From Candidatus Zixiibacteriota bacterium (GTDB taxonomy: Bacteria > Zixibacteria > MSB-5A5 > GN15 > JAAZOE01): a stretch of 30,222 bases of DNA. This document shows, piece after piece, positions 15,091 through 24,422 of this stretch. The stretch is taken from NCBI GenBank assembly GCA_028700875.1, contig JAQVRW010000002.1:1-30222 (forward strand), in the 5' to 3' direction. The notes beneath the pieces were generated by a model. The model was given only the letters and a program-made list of their open reading frames with translations, ran no database searches and was not told the origin of the DNA. Numbering within the stretch: position 1 is the first letter of the stretch; every line of letters begins with the position of its first letter. The position numbers and the translations under genes were made by a program.

Positions 15091-17580
15091 TCACTTCACC
15101 ACTAAGCTGACCAGCCGTCCTTTGACATAAATTTCTTTGACGATGGTCTTTCCGGCGATATGCGGAACGACTCGTTCGACCAATTTTGCCTCGCTTATTA
15201 TAGTGGCTTCATCGGCATCGGCCGCAACTTCGACCTGACCGCGCAATTTGCCGTTGACCTGGACGGCTATCGTTATCGTATCGGCCACGATCGCGTCCGG
15301 ATCGTATTTCGGCCAATCCGATTTGAATATCGAATATGTCCCGCCACCGATTTCCCACATTTCCTCGGCCAGGCACGGTGCCATCGGCGATATCAATTGG
15401 ACTAACTTGAGAACGCAATAATTGACAAGTCTCTCATCCAGCATCTCCGGCTTGAAATCGTTTATGAATTTCATCAGGGCCGCAATGATCGTATTAAACT
15501 GGAGCTGTTCGGCGTCCTGAGTGATCTGTTTGATGGTCTGGTTCAGGCGGACATAGGTTCGAAACTCATCGAGAGTCAAATCGGCTTGTTTAAAGTAACA
15601 CTTCAAGTCTGTCGGCGTGTCGATTCGCACCAGCCTTATCAGCGGGAAGAAGCGATGCGCGACAAACTTGCTCATGTTGATCACGGGCTCATCGGTCCAA
15701 TTGATTGGCACATTCGGCGGGGCCTTGAAAAACATCGCCAGCCGCGAGATATCTCCGCCGTAGTTTTCGATCAGGCCAATCGGGCTGGTGACGTTCCCGC
15801 GCGTCTTGGACATTTTGAGACCCTGTTCGTCGTTGACCATGCCATGATTGAACAGATTCAGCGCCGGTTCTTCGATATTCAAAAGGCCTATATCTTTCAG
15901 AAACTTTGTAAAAAACCGGAAATAGATCAGATGGCCCACGGCATGCTCGGCGCCGCCGATATACAGATCCACGGGGAGCCAGGTCCGAGCCGATTCCCGA
16001 CTGAATGGTTCATGGTCGTTTTTCGGGTCGAGGTACCGCAGGAAATACCATGACGAGCAAATGAAGGTATCCATCGTGTCGGCATCGCGATGAGCCTCTC
16101 CCCCGCACTTCGGACAACGGACATTAATGAATTCGGGCACATCGGCCAACGGCGACCGTCCCTTGGGAAGGTAATTCTCGACCTTCGGAAGCAATACCGG
16201 GAGGTCCTTGTCCGGCACGCGAACCGCGCCGCATTTCGGACAGTGAATGATCGGAATCGGCGTCCCCCAGTACCGTTGACGGGAAATCAGCCAGTCGTGC
16301 AGACGATAGTTCACCTGGACGTGGCCAATGCCCTGCTTGGTTGCATAATCGATAACGTTGCCAATAGCGCGATCCCCGGGTGTGCCGTCAAACCGCCCGG
16401 AATTGACCATCTCGCCCAGATCGACATAGGCTTCCGTCATCGTTTCCGGTTTGAGTTCGATCCCCTCGGCGGTCTTGATGACGACCTTGATCGGGATATG
16501 GTATTTGTGGGCGAATTCGAAATCGCGCTGATCGTGGGCCGGGACGGCCATGACCACGCCGGTGCCGTACCCGGCGATAACGTAATCGGCCACCCACAGT
16601 TGGACCCGGTCGCCGTTGAAGGGGTTTTTCACATAGCAACCGGTAAAGACGCCGTCCTTTTCCTCGCCGGCGGCCCGTTCGACCTCGGTTTTTCTTTTGG
16701 CAGCTCCACAATAGGCATCAACCGCCCCGCGATTTTCCTTCGGAATCGGCAGCCGCTTCATGATGTCGGCCTCGGGGGCGACGGCCATGAAGGTCACGCC
16801 ATAGACGGTATCGGGCCGGGTGGTGAAGATCGGCAGCTTTTCGCCGGTGCCTTCGACGATGAAATCGATCAGGCAACCCTTACTCCGACCGATCCACTCC
16901 CGCTGGATCGCCTTGATCGAATCGGGCCATCCGGGCAGGCCATCCAGGGAATCAATTAGCCGGTCGGCGTAATCGGTAATCTTGAGAAACCATTGTTCCA
17001 GCTCACGGATTTCGACCGGGGTGTCGTCCCGCTCGCACAGCCCGTTGATCACCTGCTCGTTGGCCAGAACGGTGTTGCAGGAATTACACCAGTTGACCTT
17101 GGCCTTTTTGCGGTAGGCCAGGCCGCGGTCGAACATCTGCAGGAATATCCATTGCGACCAGCGGTAATATTCGGGAAGGTATGAGGCGATTTCCCGGCTC
17201 CAGTCAAACGAGATACCGACCTTTTTTAAAGTATTTCTTGATACTTCGATGTTCTTTAGAGTCCAATCGGCCGGAGCCATGTGATGGCGGATGGCGGCGT
17301 TTTCGGCCGGGAGACCGAAGGCATCCCAGCCAAACGGATGGAGAATGTCGTACCCGTTCATCATTTTATACCGGGCGACGGCATCGCCCAGCGTGTAATT
17401 TCGGAAATGCCCCATATGGATATCGCCGGATGGATAGGCAAACATCACCAGGAGATAGAACTTCTTCAGGGGATTATCCGGGGCGCGGAACAGGGCCATC
17501 TCCTCCCATTTCCGCAACCATTTACTTTCTATCTTTTTATGGTCATAGACGAACGTATCGTCTTTTGAACCGTCCGACAT
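15091..17580 (-). CDS. leuS: Leucyl-tRNA synthetase
   Basis: Attaches leucine to tRNA-Leu and edits mischarged products in the cytoplasm. The 829 residues contain the class I HIGH motif as PSGDIHMGH (50-58) and KMSKT at 589-593. The CP1 editing domain shows TTRPDTVYGVTFMAVAPE and GTGVVMAVPAHDQRDFEFAH. Two CPKCG pairs (HCPKCGAVRVP, CPKCGGEAHRD) suggest zinc knuckles. The anticodon-binding and C-terminal domains complete the protein (VQVNGKLRGQVEV). Length fits bacterial LeuRS (about 820-880). GGAGG seven bases upstream sets the ATG. It starts 13 bases after asnS and is the last gene of the minus-strand block. No T-box or leader element is seen. Confidence 0.98.
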   Translation of the reverse strand: MSDGSKDDTFVYDHKKIESKWLRKWEEMALFRAPDNPLKKFYLLVMFAYPSGDIHMGHFRNYTLGDAVARYKMMNGYDILHPFGWDAFGLPAENAAIRHHMAPADWTLKNIEVSRNTLKKVGISFDWSREIASYLPEYYRWSQWIFLQMFDRGLAYRKKAKVNWCNSCNTVLANEQVINGLCERDDTPVEIRELEQWFLKITDYADRLIDSLDGLPGWPDSIKAIQREWIGRSKGCLIDFIVEGTGEKLPIFTTRPDTVYGVTFMAVAPEADIMKRLPIPKENRGAVDAYCGAAKRKTEVERAAGEEKDGVFTGCYVKNPFNGDRVQLWVADYVIAGYGTGVVMAVPAHDQRDFEFAHKYHIPIKVVIKTAEGIELKPETMTEAYVDLGEMVNSGRFDGTPGDRAIGNVIDYATKQGIGHVQVNYRLHDWLISRQRYWGTPIPIIHCPKCGAVRVPDKDLPVLLPKVENYLPKGRSPLADVPEFINVRCPKCGGEAHRDADTMDTFICSSWYFLRYLDPKNDHEPFSRESARTWLPVDLYIGGAEHAVGHLIYFRFFTKFLKDIGLLNIEEPALNLFNHGMVNDEQGLKMSKTRGNVTSPIGLIENYGGDISRLAMFFKAPPNVPINWTDEPVINMSKFVAHRFFPLIRLVRIDTPTDLKCYFKQADLTLDEFRTYVRLNQTIKQITQDAEQLQFNTIIAALMKFINDFKPEMLDERLVNYCVLKLVQLISPMAPCLAEEMWEIGGGTYSIFKSDWPKYDPDAIVADTITIAVQVNGKLRGQVEVAADADEATIISEAKLVERVVPHIAGKTIVKEIYVKGRLVSLVVK

Positions 17581-17593
17581 ACGAAGCCTCCGA

Positions 17594-18889
17594 TTACGGA
17601 TACAACCTGGTTATCATGCGCGGGAACGGAATCGCCTCGCGGATGTGATGAATCCCGGCCAGCCAGGTCACCGTCCGTTCGATACCCAATCCGAAGCCGG
17701 AATGCGGCACCGACCCGTATTTGCGAAGATCCAGGTACCATCCATAGGCCGCTTCCGGCAGTTTTTCCTCCCGAATGCGGGCCAGCAATTTGTCGTAGTT
17801 GTCCTCACGCTGAGAACCGCCGATAATCTCGCCATACCCTTCCGACGCCAACAGGTCGGCACAGAGAACCGTCTCGGTATTGGCCGGGTTTTCCTTCATA
17901 TAGAACGCCTTGGCGCGTTTCGGGTAGTTGGTAATAAACACCGGCCGATCATGCATGTTCGATAAGATGGTTTCGTCCTCGGCTCCCAAATCTGTCCCCC
18001 AGGTGATACTCGACCCGTGCTCCTGTAAAATCTTGACGGCATCGCCGTAGTCGACCCTCGGGAACGGCGGGAGGATCGTTTCCAGCTTGGTGATATCCCG
18101 TTCCAGTTTTTCAAGCTCCGGCCGGCATTTCTTCAGAATCGCCTGCGCGGCATAAGAGACCATCTCCTCCTGAATCTTCATGCTTCCCTCGGCGTCGCAG
18201 TAGGCCATCTCCCCTTCGACCATCCAGAATTCGGTCAAATGTCGTCGGGTCAACGATTTTTCGGCGCGGAAGGTCGGCCCGAAACAGAACACATTGCGCA
18301 GCGACATGCAGGCGGCCTCGATATACAACTGGCCGGTTTGCGCCAGATACGCCTTCCCCATCTTAAAATATTCCGTCTCGAACAGCGACGACGACTCCTC
18401 ACCAATGGCGGCGGTCAGAATCGGCGAATCGATCAGGACGAAGCCGCGATTGTAGAAAAATTCCCGAATCGCCCAGATGACTTCGTTGCGGATTTTCATG
18501 ATAGCGTACTGCCGCGAGGAGCGCAGCCAGAGGTGACGCAGATCGTGCAGGAAATCGACGCCATGCTCCTTCTTGGTAATCGGATATGGTTCGGCGATCT
18601 GGACGATCTCGATGTTGGTCAGGCCCAATTCGAATCCGCCGGGGGAACGCGGCTCCACACGCACGGTGCCGGTGACTTTCAGCGAACTTTCCTGGGTCAG
18701 GGAGTCGGACAGCTCGAAGGTGGCATCGGGGACCTCCCCTTTGGCCATGATACACTGGACCAATCCGGTGCCATCGCGCACCAAAAGAAACCTGATCTTG
18801 CCGCTGGAGCGTTTGTTGTACAGCCATCCGGATAGGCGAACTTCCTGTCCTACATAATCTTTCAAGTAATTTATGGTCGTATCGATCAT
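17594..18889 (-). CDS. asnS: Asparaginyl-tRNA synthetase
   Basis: Class IIb synthetase of 431 residues charging tRNA-Asn. An OB-fold anticodon-binding domain (about 15-100, VRLSGWLYNKRSSGKIRFLL) precedes the catalytic core. Motif 2 reads FRAEKSLTRRHLTEFWMVE and motif 3 HSGFGLGIERTVTW, with Arg405. The segments GEIIGGSQREDNYDKLL and YGWYLDLRKYGSVPHSG separate it from aspartyl-tRNA synthetase. ATG at 18889 is chosen because GAGGAG stands seven bases upstream and the family start (IDTTINYLKDYVG) follows; the frame remains open further up to 18937. A sigma70-like promoter lies just upstream. Its presence means Asn-tRNA need not be made by the transamidation route alone. Confidence 0.96.
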   Translation of the reverse strand: MIDTTINYLKDYVGQEVRLSGWLYNKRSSGKIRFLLVRDGTGLVQCIMAKGEVPDATFELSDSLTQESSLKVTGTVRVEPRSPGGFELGLTNIEIVQIAEPYPITKKEHGVDFLHDLRHLWLRSSRQYAIMKIRNEVIWAIREFFYNRGFVLIDSPILTAAIGEESSSLFETEYFKMGKAYLAQTGQLYIEAACMSLRNVFCFGPTFRAEKSLTRRHLTEFWMVEGEMAYCDAEGSMKIQEEMVSYAAQAILKKCRPELEKLERDITKLETILPPFPRVDYGDAVKILQEHGSSITWGTDLGAEDETILSNMHDRPVFITNYPKRAKAFYMKENPANTETVLCADLLASEGYGEIIGGSQREDNYDKLLARIREEKLPEAAYGWYLDLRKYGSVPHSGFGLGIERTVTWLAGIHHIREAIPFPRMITRLYP

Positions 18890-18919
18890 CTGCCAACTCC
18901 TCACTGTTTCAAACTCAGG

Positions 18920-18948
18920 AAAATAGAAAAACACCAAGGGTTTATCAA
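18920..18948 (-). promoter_or_regulatory. Candidate sigma70-type promoter for asnS-leuS
   Basis: Minus-strand TTGATA (18943-18948) and TATTTT (18920-18925) are 17 bases apart. They lie in the 81-base gap between the deacetylase and asnS, the widest gap within the minus-strand block. A start would fall about 24 bases before the asnS ATG. Based on consensus match and position only. Confidence 0.45.
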
Positions 18949-18970
18949 GTCTTTTCGGAGGCGGAGAGGA

Positions 18971-19729
18971 TTATTTGAGCCGGCGGGCAATGGTCGTGGT
19001 TCCTCCGGCCAGCCGCCAAGAGATGGCGCCCTTGACATTTTCCCACCAGGAATTCTTGACCAGACGTCGGCGGAGCGAATAGTAGTCGTCATTGCCATAG
19101 ACGGCGACGCGATGATTGATGAATGGATTGACATGATCGGGCACGTGCGGCAATCGGCTGAGGCTATATCCCCGCGAAAAGCCGCAAGTGCGGGCTTCGG
19201 CGATAATGGCCTTGTTGAAGCGGCCGAAGGGAAAGCTGATCGAATCCACCTGTTTCCCGGTGATATCCTCCAGCGTCCTTTTCGAGCGATCCAGTTCCGC
19301 TTTTCGCGTGGATTGATCCAGAACGGTAAATGACCGGTGGGAAGCGCCGTGTGATCCAATGATGACGCCTTTGTCCGACAATTTCCTGATCTGCCCGGCT
19401 TCGAGATGACGGGCGGGAAACATGCGGGCCGAATACTCCCAAATGTTTTTCGTCCCAATATAATCTGTCGGGACAAAGAGCGAGGGATAGATGCCCCGGT
19501 CGCACAATGCGGATAGAACCGGGAAATTGTCTTCGTAGGCATCGTCGAATGTGATCGTCGCTTTGGGAGTTTGTCGGTCATTCGCACTTGATTCGGATCG
19601 AAGCCCAAAATTAAACTCCATCAGAAGATCGAGGATGGCGAAAAAGAAATGGGGCCGGATATTATTGATGCCGGGATAGAACTTGTCGGATGTCTGATGA
19701 AAGGCAAGTATGATACCGCTATCAGCCAT
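18971..19729 (-). CDS. Polysaccharide deacetylase (NodB-domain) family protein
   Basis: Protein of 252 residues with the NodB homology domain of carbohydrate esterase family 4, which removes acetyl groups from glycans. The first motif is TFDD (60-63) with catalytic base and metal-binding Asp. The second is SHGASH with His127 and His131 as further metal ligands, and the third is FPFG (166-169). There is no signal peptide; the family start is close to MADSGIILAFHQ. It could therefore be cytoplasmic or exported in another way. It lies 6 bases downstream of the M16 peptidase gene. A deacetylase-like gene (YlxY) occupies a similar spot in Bacillus subtilis. The substrate (peptidoglycan or another polysaccharide) is not known. 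Confidence 0.9.
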   Translation of the reverse strand: MADSGIILAFHQTSDKFYPGINNIRPHFFFAILDLLMEFNFGLRSESSANDRQTPKATITFDDAYEDNFPVLSALCDRGIYPSLFVPTDYIGTKNIWEYSARMFPARHLEAGQIRKLSDKGVIIGSHGASHRSFTVLDQSTRKAELDRSKRTLEDITGKQVDSISFPFGRFNKAIIAEARTCGFSRGYSLSRLPHVPDHVNPFINHRVAVYGNDDYYSLRRRLVKNSWWENVKGAISWRLAGGTTTIARRLK

Positions 19730-19735
19730 GGCCGG

Positions 19736-21004
19736 TCACAAGGCGGTCCAGGTGACTTTTTCCAATTCGGCCTGTTTGGTTTGCCCCAGCGTGCACATGG
19801 TCAGCCCGTCGAGATCGAAAACCCGGTTGGCGATCGAACGAACCTGTTCGGGCGTGATTCGGTCGATCAGTTTAAGCGTTTTATCGAGGTTGACCTGTTT
19901 GCCCAGCATCAATTCCAAACGGGCGATCCGGTTCATCCGGTTGTACATCGACTCTTGGGAGAGCACCAGGTTTCCCTTGAGCTGTTCTTTTATCTCGTGA
20001 AGTTCTGTCGCCGACAACTTCCGTTCTTTCATGCGACAAAGTTCCTTCAGAACCAGATTGGTCGCTTTAGTGACGTACTTGGCGTCGGCACCGAAATAGA
20101 CGCAGAAGACGCCGCTGTCGCGGAAGAATTCCTGGTAGCTGTAGATCGTATAGCAGAGGCCTTTCTTCTCGCGGACCGATTGAAACAACCGCGAAGACAT
20201 CCCGCCGGATAGGTACGCATTGGCCGCCAGGATGGGGTAACGGTCACGATCGGCGAAACTGATGCTGGGGAATCCGAGGCAGACCTGGGATTGCTCGGTC
20301 TTTCGACGAAACGCCTTGACGGAAAACCCGTTATGGGCCGGCACGATTTTCTCTCCAGCCGGCCGCGTATCGGGCCATCGAAAGTGGCGTCGGGCCAGTC
20401 TTACCAAAGCGGCGTGTGACACATCGCCGGTCGCGGCAACCACGATATTAGGGCCTTGATAGTAGTGGTCGCGCAAAAAACCCACCACATCCGACCGAGT
20501 CAAGGCCCGGACGTTTTTGGCCGTGCCCATGATCGGCTGGCCAAGCGAATTGCTCTTCCACATCCGGGAATCAAACAGGTCGTGCACGTATTCGCTGGGA
20601 GTGTCGGCGATATCTTTGATCTCTTCCGCCACGACCGATTTTTCCTTCTTCAGATCTGTCGGGGTGAACAGGGAATTGTTGAGGATATCGCCCAACACAT
20701 CCATCGCGACCGGCAGGTGCCGGTTGAGTATCCGGACGTAATAGCAGGTATGCTCGCGCGCCGTGAAGGCGTTGATCGTGCCGCCGAGAGCCTCCAGCGC
20801 CTGGGCGATCTGAAGCGCGGTCCGCCGTTTCGTCCGCTTGAAATGCATATGCTCAATAAAATGCGATATGCCATTCTGGCGCGGACTTTCATCACGCGAA
20901 CCCACTTCCACCCAGACACCGATCGATACGGACCGGATGGCGGGAACATGTTCCGTCACCACCCGGGTACCGTTAGGCAGAATCGTTTTAGCGAACCGAT
21001 CCAT
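19736..21004 (-). CDS. M16 family zinc peptidase (processing protease-like)
   Basis: Metallopeptidase of 422 residues of the insulinase/pitrilysin family. The inverted zinc motif HXXEH is HFIEH at 48-52, with a third acidic ligand at Glu127 or Glu128 (VVAEEIKD), about 75 residues further on as expected. The start (FAKTILPNGTRVVTEHV) and the segment LGGTINAFTAREHTCYYV match the single-chain MlpA/YmxG-like group. The second, inactive half follows (GLCYTIYSYQEFF). The ATG overlaps the pnp stop by one base (TGATG), so translation is coupled; TTG at 21007 is in frame. In Bacillus a homologous gene lies downstream of pnp. The natural substrate is unknown. Confidence 0.95.
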   Translation of the reverse strand: MDRFAKTILPNGTRVVTEHVPAIRSVSIGVWVEVGSRDESPRQNGISHFIEHMHFKRTKRRTALQIAQALEALGGTINAFTAREHTCYYVRILNRHLPVAMDVLGDILNNSLFTPTDLKKEKSVVAEEIKDIADTPSEYVHDLFDSRMWKSNSLGQPIMGTAKNVRALTRSDVVGFLRDHYYQGPNIVVAATGDVSHAALVRLARRHFRWPDTRPAGEKIVPAHNGFSVKAFRRKTEQSQVCLGFPSISFADRDRYPILAANAYLSGGMSSRLFQSVREKKGLCYTIYSYQEFFRDSGVFCVYFGADAKYVTKATNLVLKELCRMKERKLSATELHEIKEQLKGNLVLSQESMYNRMNRIARLELMLGKQVNLDKTLKLIDRITPEQVRSIANRVFDLDGLTMCTLGQTKQAELEKVTWTAL

Positions 21005-23193
21005 CAACCACGTGACCGCGGCCGGCGGCCGCCATCGCGCCGGTCATGTCCGCCGCTACGGGGCGGACGCGAGCCGTACCCGCCGCTGCGCGGCGGAGGC
21101 GCGACATATCCTTCCGGTTCCGGCAACAGGGCCTTGCGCGATAGGCGCACCTTGCCGTCGCCGTCGATATTGATGACTTTCACCTGCACGTGGTCGCCGA
21201 GTTTAAGCACATCCTCGACCCGTTCCACCCGCTCATGCGCCAGTTCCGAGATATGAATCAGACCATCGGTCCCGGGCAGGATTTCCACGAACGCGCCGAA
21301 GTCGGTAATGCGGCGGACGACGCCGTCATATTCCTTACCAATCTCGGCTTCCTCGACGATAGCCAGCACCCGATCGCGGGCGGCTTCGCCGGCTGCGGCC
21401 TCCACCGAGGCGATCAGAACGGTGCCGTCATCATCGATGTCGATCTTGGCGCCGGTTTCCTCGACGATAGCCCGGATTATTTTGCCTCCTGGGCCGATAA
21501 CGTCGCCGATCTTCTCCGGATTGATCTTGATCGTGATAATCCGCGGCGCATACTGCGAAATGTCGCTACGTGGCTGGCTGATGGTTTTGGCCATCTCGCC
21601 CAGGATATGCAACCGGGCCACGCGCGCCTTTTCCAGCGCCATCCGCATGGTTTCCAGGTCGATGCCCTTGATCTTGATGTCCATCTGCAGCGCCGTCACG
21701 CCATCGGCGGTACCGGTGACCTTGAAGTCCATGTCGCCGAAATGGTCCTCGTCGCCGAGGATATCGGTCAGGATGATGACCTTCTCGCCTTCCTTGATCA
21801 GACCCATGGCGATTCCCGCCACCGGCGCCTTGACCGGCACGCCACTGGCCATCATGGCCAGTGAACCGCCGCAGACAGAAGCCATCGACGATGATCCGTC
21901 CGATTCCAGAATATCGGACACGATTCGAATCGTGTAGGGGGAGCGGTCGCCTACCGGAATGATCGGATTCAGGGCCCGTTCCGCCAGCGCGCCGTGACCC
22001 ACCTCTCGGCGACCGACGCCGCGCATGGGACGAACCTCGCCGACCGAAAAGGGCGGGAAGTTGTAATGGAGCATGTACGACTTGGTCGATTCGCCTTCCA
22101 ACTCATCCAGCCGCTGTTCGTCGATCTTCGTCCCCAAAGTGACCGTCACCAGAGCCTGTGTTTGACCGCGCGTGAACAGGGCCGAACCATGGGTGCGGGG
22201 CAGGACCGACACGTCGCAGGTAATCGGCCGGACAACATCAAGCCCGCGGTTGTCCAGACGCCGGCTCTCCTCAACGATCATCCGCCGCATCTCGGCCTCA
22301 TCCTTTTCCCGGATGTAGGCCTTGATCTTCTTGAGATCGTCGGGAAATTCCGCTTCGAGGGCCGTGCAGATTTCCTTGCTCAGTTCGAACTTGGCGTCGC
22401 CGCGTTCGTCTTTGGACGCAATCGAGTTCATCTGTTTGATGCGGTCGCCCAGAAGCTCGTCGATTCGCGCGATCAGAGCAGAATTGACCTCTTTGGGCGT
22501 GACTTCCTTTTTAGTCTTCCCGCACTGCGCCTTCAGTTCGTCGATCTTGGCCGCAATCAGCTTGATATGCTCGTGGCCGAAGCGCATCGCTTCCACCATG
22601 ATTTCCTCGGGAACCTCGTAGGCTCCCCCCTCGACCATGGTGATCGAATCGGCCGTCCCGGCCATGATCAGGTTGAGGGCCGATTCCTCCTGCTGGGCAA
22701 GAGTCGGGTTGATGACGAATTCATCGTTGACCCGTCCCACCCGCACCCCGGCCAGGGTGTCGGGAAAGGGGATATCGGAGATGGCCAGAGCCGCCGCCGT
22801 GCCGATCAACCCCAGGGTATCGGGATCGTTTTGCCGGTCATGCGACAGCACCATAACGATGATCTGGACCTCGTTGGTATATCCTTCGGGAAACATGGGC
22901 CGAATCGGCCGGTCGATAATCCGGCAGGAGAGAATCTCCTTCTCCGAGGGTCGTCCTTCCCGTTTAAAAAATCCTCCGGGGATCTTCCCGGCCGCGTAGG
23001 CCTTCTCGCGGTAATCCACCGAAAGCGGCATGAAATCCTGTCCCTCGACAGCTTCCCGTGAAGCGCAGGCCGAGGCCAGGATCATGCTGTCGCCATAACG
23101 AACCGTCACGGCTCCGTTGGCCTGTTTGGCGACGCGGCCGCTTTCAATCGTCATCGTCCGTTCGCCAATTTCAAATTCAACCGTATGAATCAT
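21004..23193 (-). CDS. pnp: Polynucleotide phosphorylase
   Basis: 3'-5' exoribonuclease of 729 residues that degrades RNA with phosphate, usually as a trimer and in the degradosome. Two RNase PH domains are present (first about 10-140; second about 315-460 with RTHGSALFTRGQTQALVTV and MRGVGRREVGHG), separated by the alpha-helical domain. KH (INPEKIGDVIGPGGKIIRAI) and S1 (YDGVVRRITDFGAFVEILPG) domains end near 688. The last ~40 residues are an unusual Pro/Gly/Arg-rich tail (PPRSGG twice, ending RRPRSRG) with nine Arg and nine Gly. GGAAAGGAA precedes the ATG. It follows rpsO by 14 bases and overlaps the M16 gene, so these genes are likely co-expressed. A 7-bp GC hairpin (21080-21096) lies in the tail-coding part. 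Confidence 0.98.
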   Translation of the reverse strand: MIHTVEFEIGERTMTIESGRVAKQANGAVTVRYGDSMILASACASREAVEGQDFMPLSVDYREKAYAAGKIPGGFFKREGRPSEKEILSCRIIDRPIRPMFPEGYTNEVQIIVMVLSHDRQNDPDTLGLIGTAAALAISDIPFPDTLAGVRVGRVNDEFVINPTLAQQEESALNLIMAGTADSITMVEGGAYEVPEEIMVEAMRFGHEHIKLIAAKIDELKAQCGKTKKEVTPKEVNSALIARIDELLGDRIKQMNSIASKDERGDAKFELSKEICTALEAEFPDDLKKIKAYIREKDEAEMRRMIVEESRRLDNRGLDVVRPITCDVSVLPRTHGSALFTRGQTQALVTVTLGTKIDEQRLDELEGESTKSYMLHYNFPPFSVGEVRPMRGVGRREVGHGALAERALNPIIPVGDRSPYTIRIVSDILESDGSSSMASVCGGSLAMMASGVPVKAPVAGIAMGLIKEGEKVIILTDILGDEDHFGDMDFKVTGTADGVTALQMDIKIKGIDLETMRMALEKARVARLHILGEMAKTISQPRSDISQYAPRIITIKINPEKIGDVIGPGGKIIRAIVEETGAKIDIDDDGTVLIASVEAAAGEAARDRVLAIVEEAEIGKEYDGVVRRITDFGAFVEILPGTDGLIHISELAHERVERVEDVLKLGDHVQVKVINIDGDGKVRLSRKALLPEPEGYVAPPPRSGGYGSRPPRSGGHDRRDGGRRPRSRG

Positions 23194-23207
23194 TCGATTC
23201 CTTTCCT

Positions 23208-23477
23208 CTAGCGTCTGAGACCGAGCTCCGTAATCAACTGACGGTAGCTGGCGATGTCGGTCTTCATCAGGTAATCAAGCAGCCGGCGACGCCGGCCGAC
23301 CATCATCAACAGGCCCCGACGGGAATGAAAGTCCTTGCTGTGAAGCTTGAGATGCTCCGCCAAATGGTTAACCCGTTCCGTCAGCAGGGCAATCTGCACT
23401 TCCGGCGAACCGGTATCTTTTTCGTGCAGTTTGTACTGGCCGATGATGTTTTGTTTTGTCTCTTTGCTGGTTGACAC
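23208..23477 (-). CDS. rpsO: 30S ribosomal protein S15
   Basis: Primary 16S rRNA-binding protein of the small-subunit platform, 89 residues as usual. Family hallmarks are GSPEVQIALLTERVNHLAEH, HSKDFHSRRGLLMMVG and RRRRLLDYL. The start codon is GTG, with AAGGAG seven bases upstream. It lies between ribF and pnp, an order found in many bacteria. S15 often controls its own mRNA through a leader structure; here only 16 bases separate it from ribF, so any such structure would have to fold over the end of ribF or the start of rpsO. I see no obvious one. Confidence 0.98.
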   Translation of the reverse strand: MSTSKETKQNIIGQYKLHEKDTGSPEVQIALLTERVNHLAEHLKLHSKDFHSRRGLLMMVGRRRRLLDYLMKTDIASYRQLITELGLRR

Positions 23478-23493
23478 AGCCTTACTCCTTCTA

Positions 23494-24402
23494 CTAAAGT
23501 ATCAATTTCAAAACAGTTTCTTTATCGTGGGCGATCTGCCGCGACAGCTCCTCCGGGGAACCGAAGCGGACATTAGGGCGGACGAAATGCGACGGGTAGA
23601 GAGCAACGTCGGCGCCATACAGATCGCGGTCAAAATCAAACAGGTGGGCTTCCACCGAAACAACATGTTGGGGGTTGAGCATATTGACCCCGATAAACAT
23701 CATTCCCCGATAATCGACCCTATCCACCAGGGCAGAGCAGGCGTACACGCCGGCGGGGGGCAGGAGTTTTCGTTCCGACCAGGCCAGATTGATCGTAGGC
23801 CACCCGAGGCGTCTGCCCTGCCCGATTCCCTTCACGACCCGACCGCGGATCGGATAGGGATGCCCCAGCATCTGTAGGGCATCTTCCCATTCGCCGCCCT
23901 TGATTACGCGGCGGATGCGGGTGGAAGAAATGGGCATATCCTGGTAGGTGACCGGCGACACCACCTCGACCTTGAAACCGGCCTTTAGGCCGAGGTCGGC
24001 CAGCTGGTCGGCCGTACCAGAACGCTGATGGCCGAAACTGTGGTTGTAACCTACGACGAGGGCCTTGATATGGAAACGATCCAGGAGGATATCGTTGATG
24101 AACTGTTCGGCAGTCATGCGGCGCATCTTATCGTCGAAATTCAGGAACACCAGCGATCCGTCGAAGTGATCCCGAAGAATGTCGGTCTTCTCTTCCGGCG
24201 TGGTCAACAGCGGGGGCGGATCATTCGGCGTCACCACGACTCGAGGATGGGGATGAAAGGTAATCGCCGATGCCGGCAATCCGGCTGCGTCGGCATGCGC
24301 CGCCAGGCGTTCGAAGATGGAGGCGTGGCCGCGATGGAAACCGTCGAACGTTCCCACCGTGGCGACGCACGGGGCGGCGTTGGCCGCCGCGTATTCATCC
24401 AC
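23494..24402 (-). CDS. ribF: Bifunctional riboflavin kinase / FAD synthetase
   Basis: Converts riboflavin to FMN and FMN to FAD. The 302 residues carry the N-terminal adenylyltransferase domain with GTFDGFHRGH (17-26; HxGH nucleotide motif) and ISSTRIRRVI at its end. The C-terminal riboflavin kinase domain has IRGRVVKGIGQGRRLGWPTI and later MMFIGVNMLN. The GTG at 24402 is taken as start, but the frame is open upstream to a CTG at 24420 right after the truB stop. The six additional residues (LKVYHS) resemble the usual family start, so the true start may be a non-standard one. It lies 20 bases downstream of truB. Position between truB and rpsO is the common bacterial arrangement. Confidence 0.96.
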   Translation of the reverse strand: MDEYAAANAAPCVATVGTFDGFHRGHASIFERLAAHADAAGLPASAITFHPHPRVVVTPNDPPPLLTTPEEKTDILRDHFDGSLVFLNFDDKMRRMTAEQFINDILLDRFHIKALVVGYNHSFGHQRSGTADQLADLGLKAGFKVEVVSPVTYQDMPISSTRIRRVIKGGEWEDALQMLGHPYPIRGRVVKGIGQGRRLGWPTINLAWSERKLLPPAGVYACSALVDRVDYRGMMFIGVNMLNPQHVVSVEAHLFDFDRDLYGADVALYPSHFVRPNVRFGSPEELSRQIAHDKETVLKLIL

Positions 24403-24422
24403 CGAATGATAAACCTTCAGGC

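Noticed and set aside
21994..23061. Open frame of about 355 codons on the + strand opposite pnp
   Set aside because: Fully antisense to pnp, with no Shine-Dalgarno site or known domain; His/Arg/Asp-rich product typical of reversed GC-rich coding DNA.
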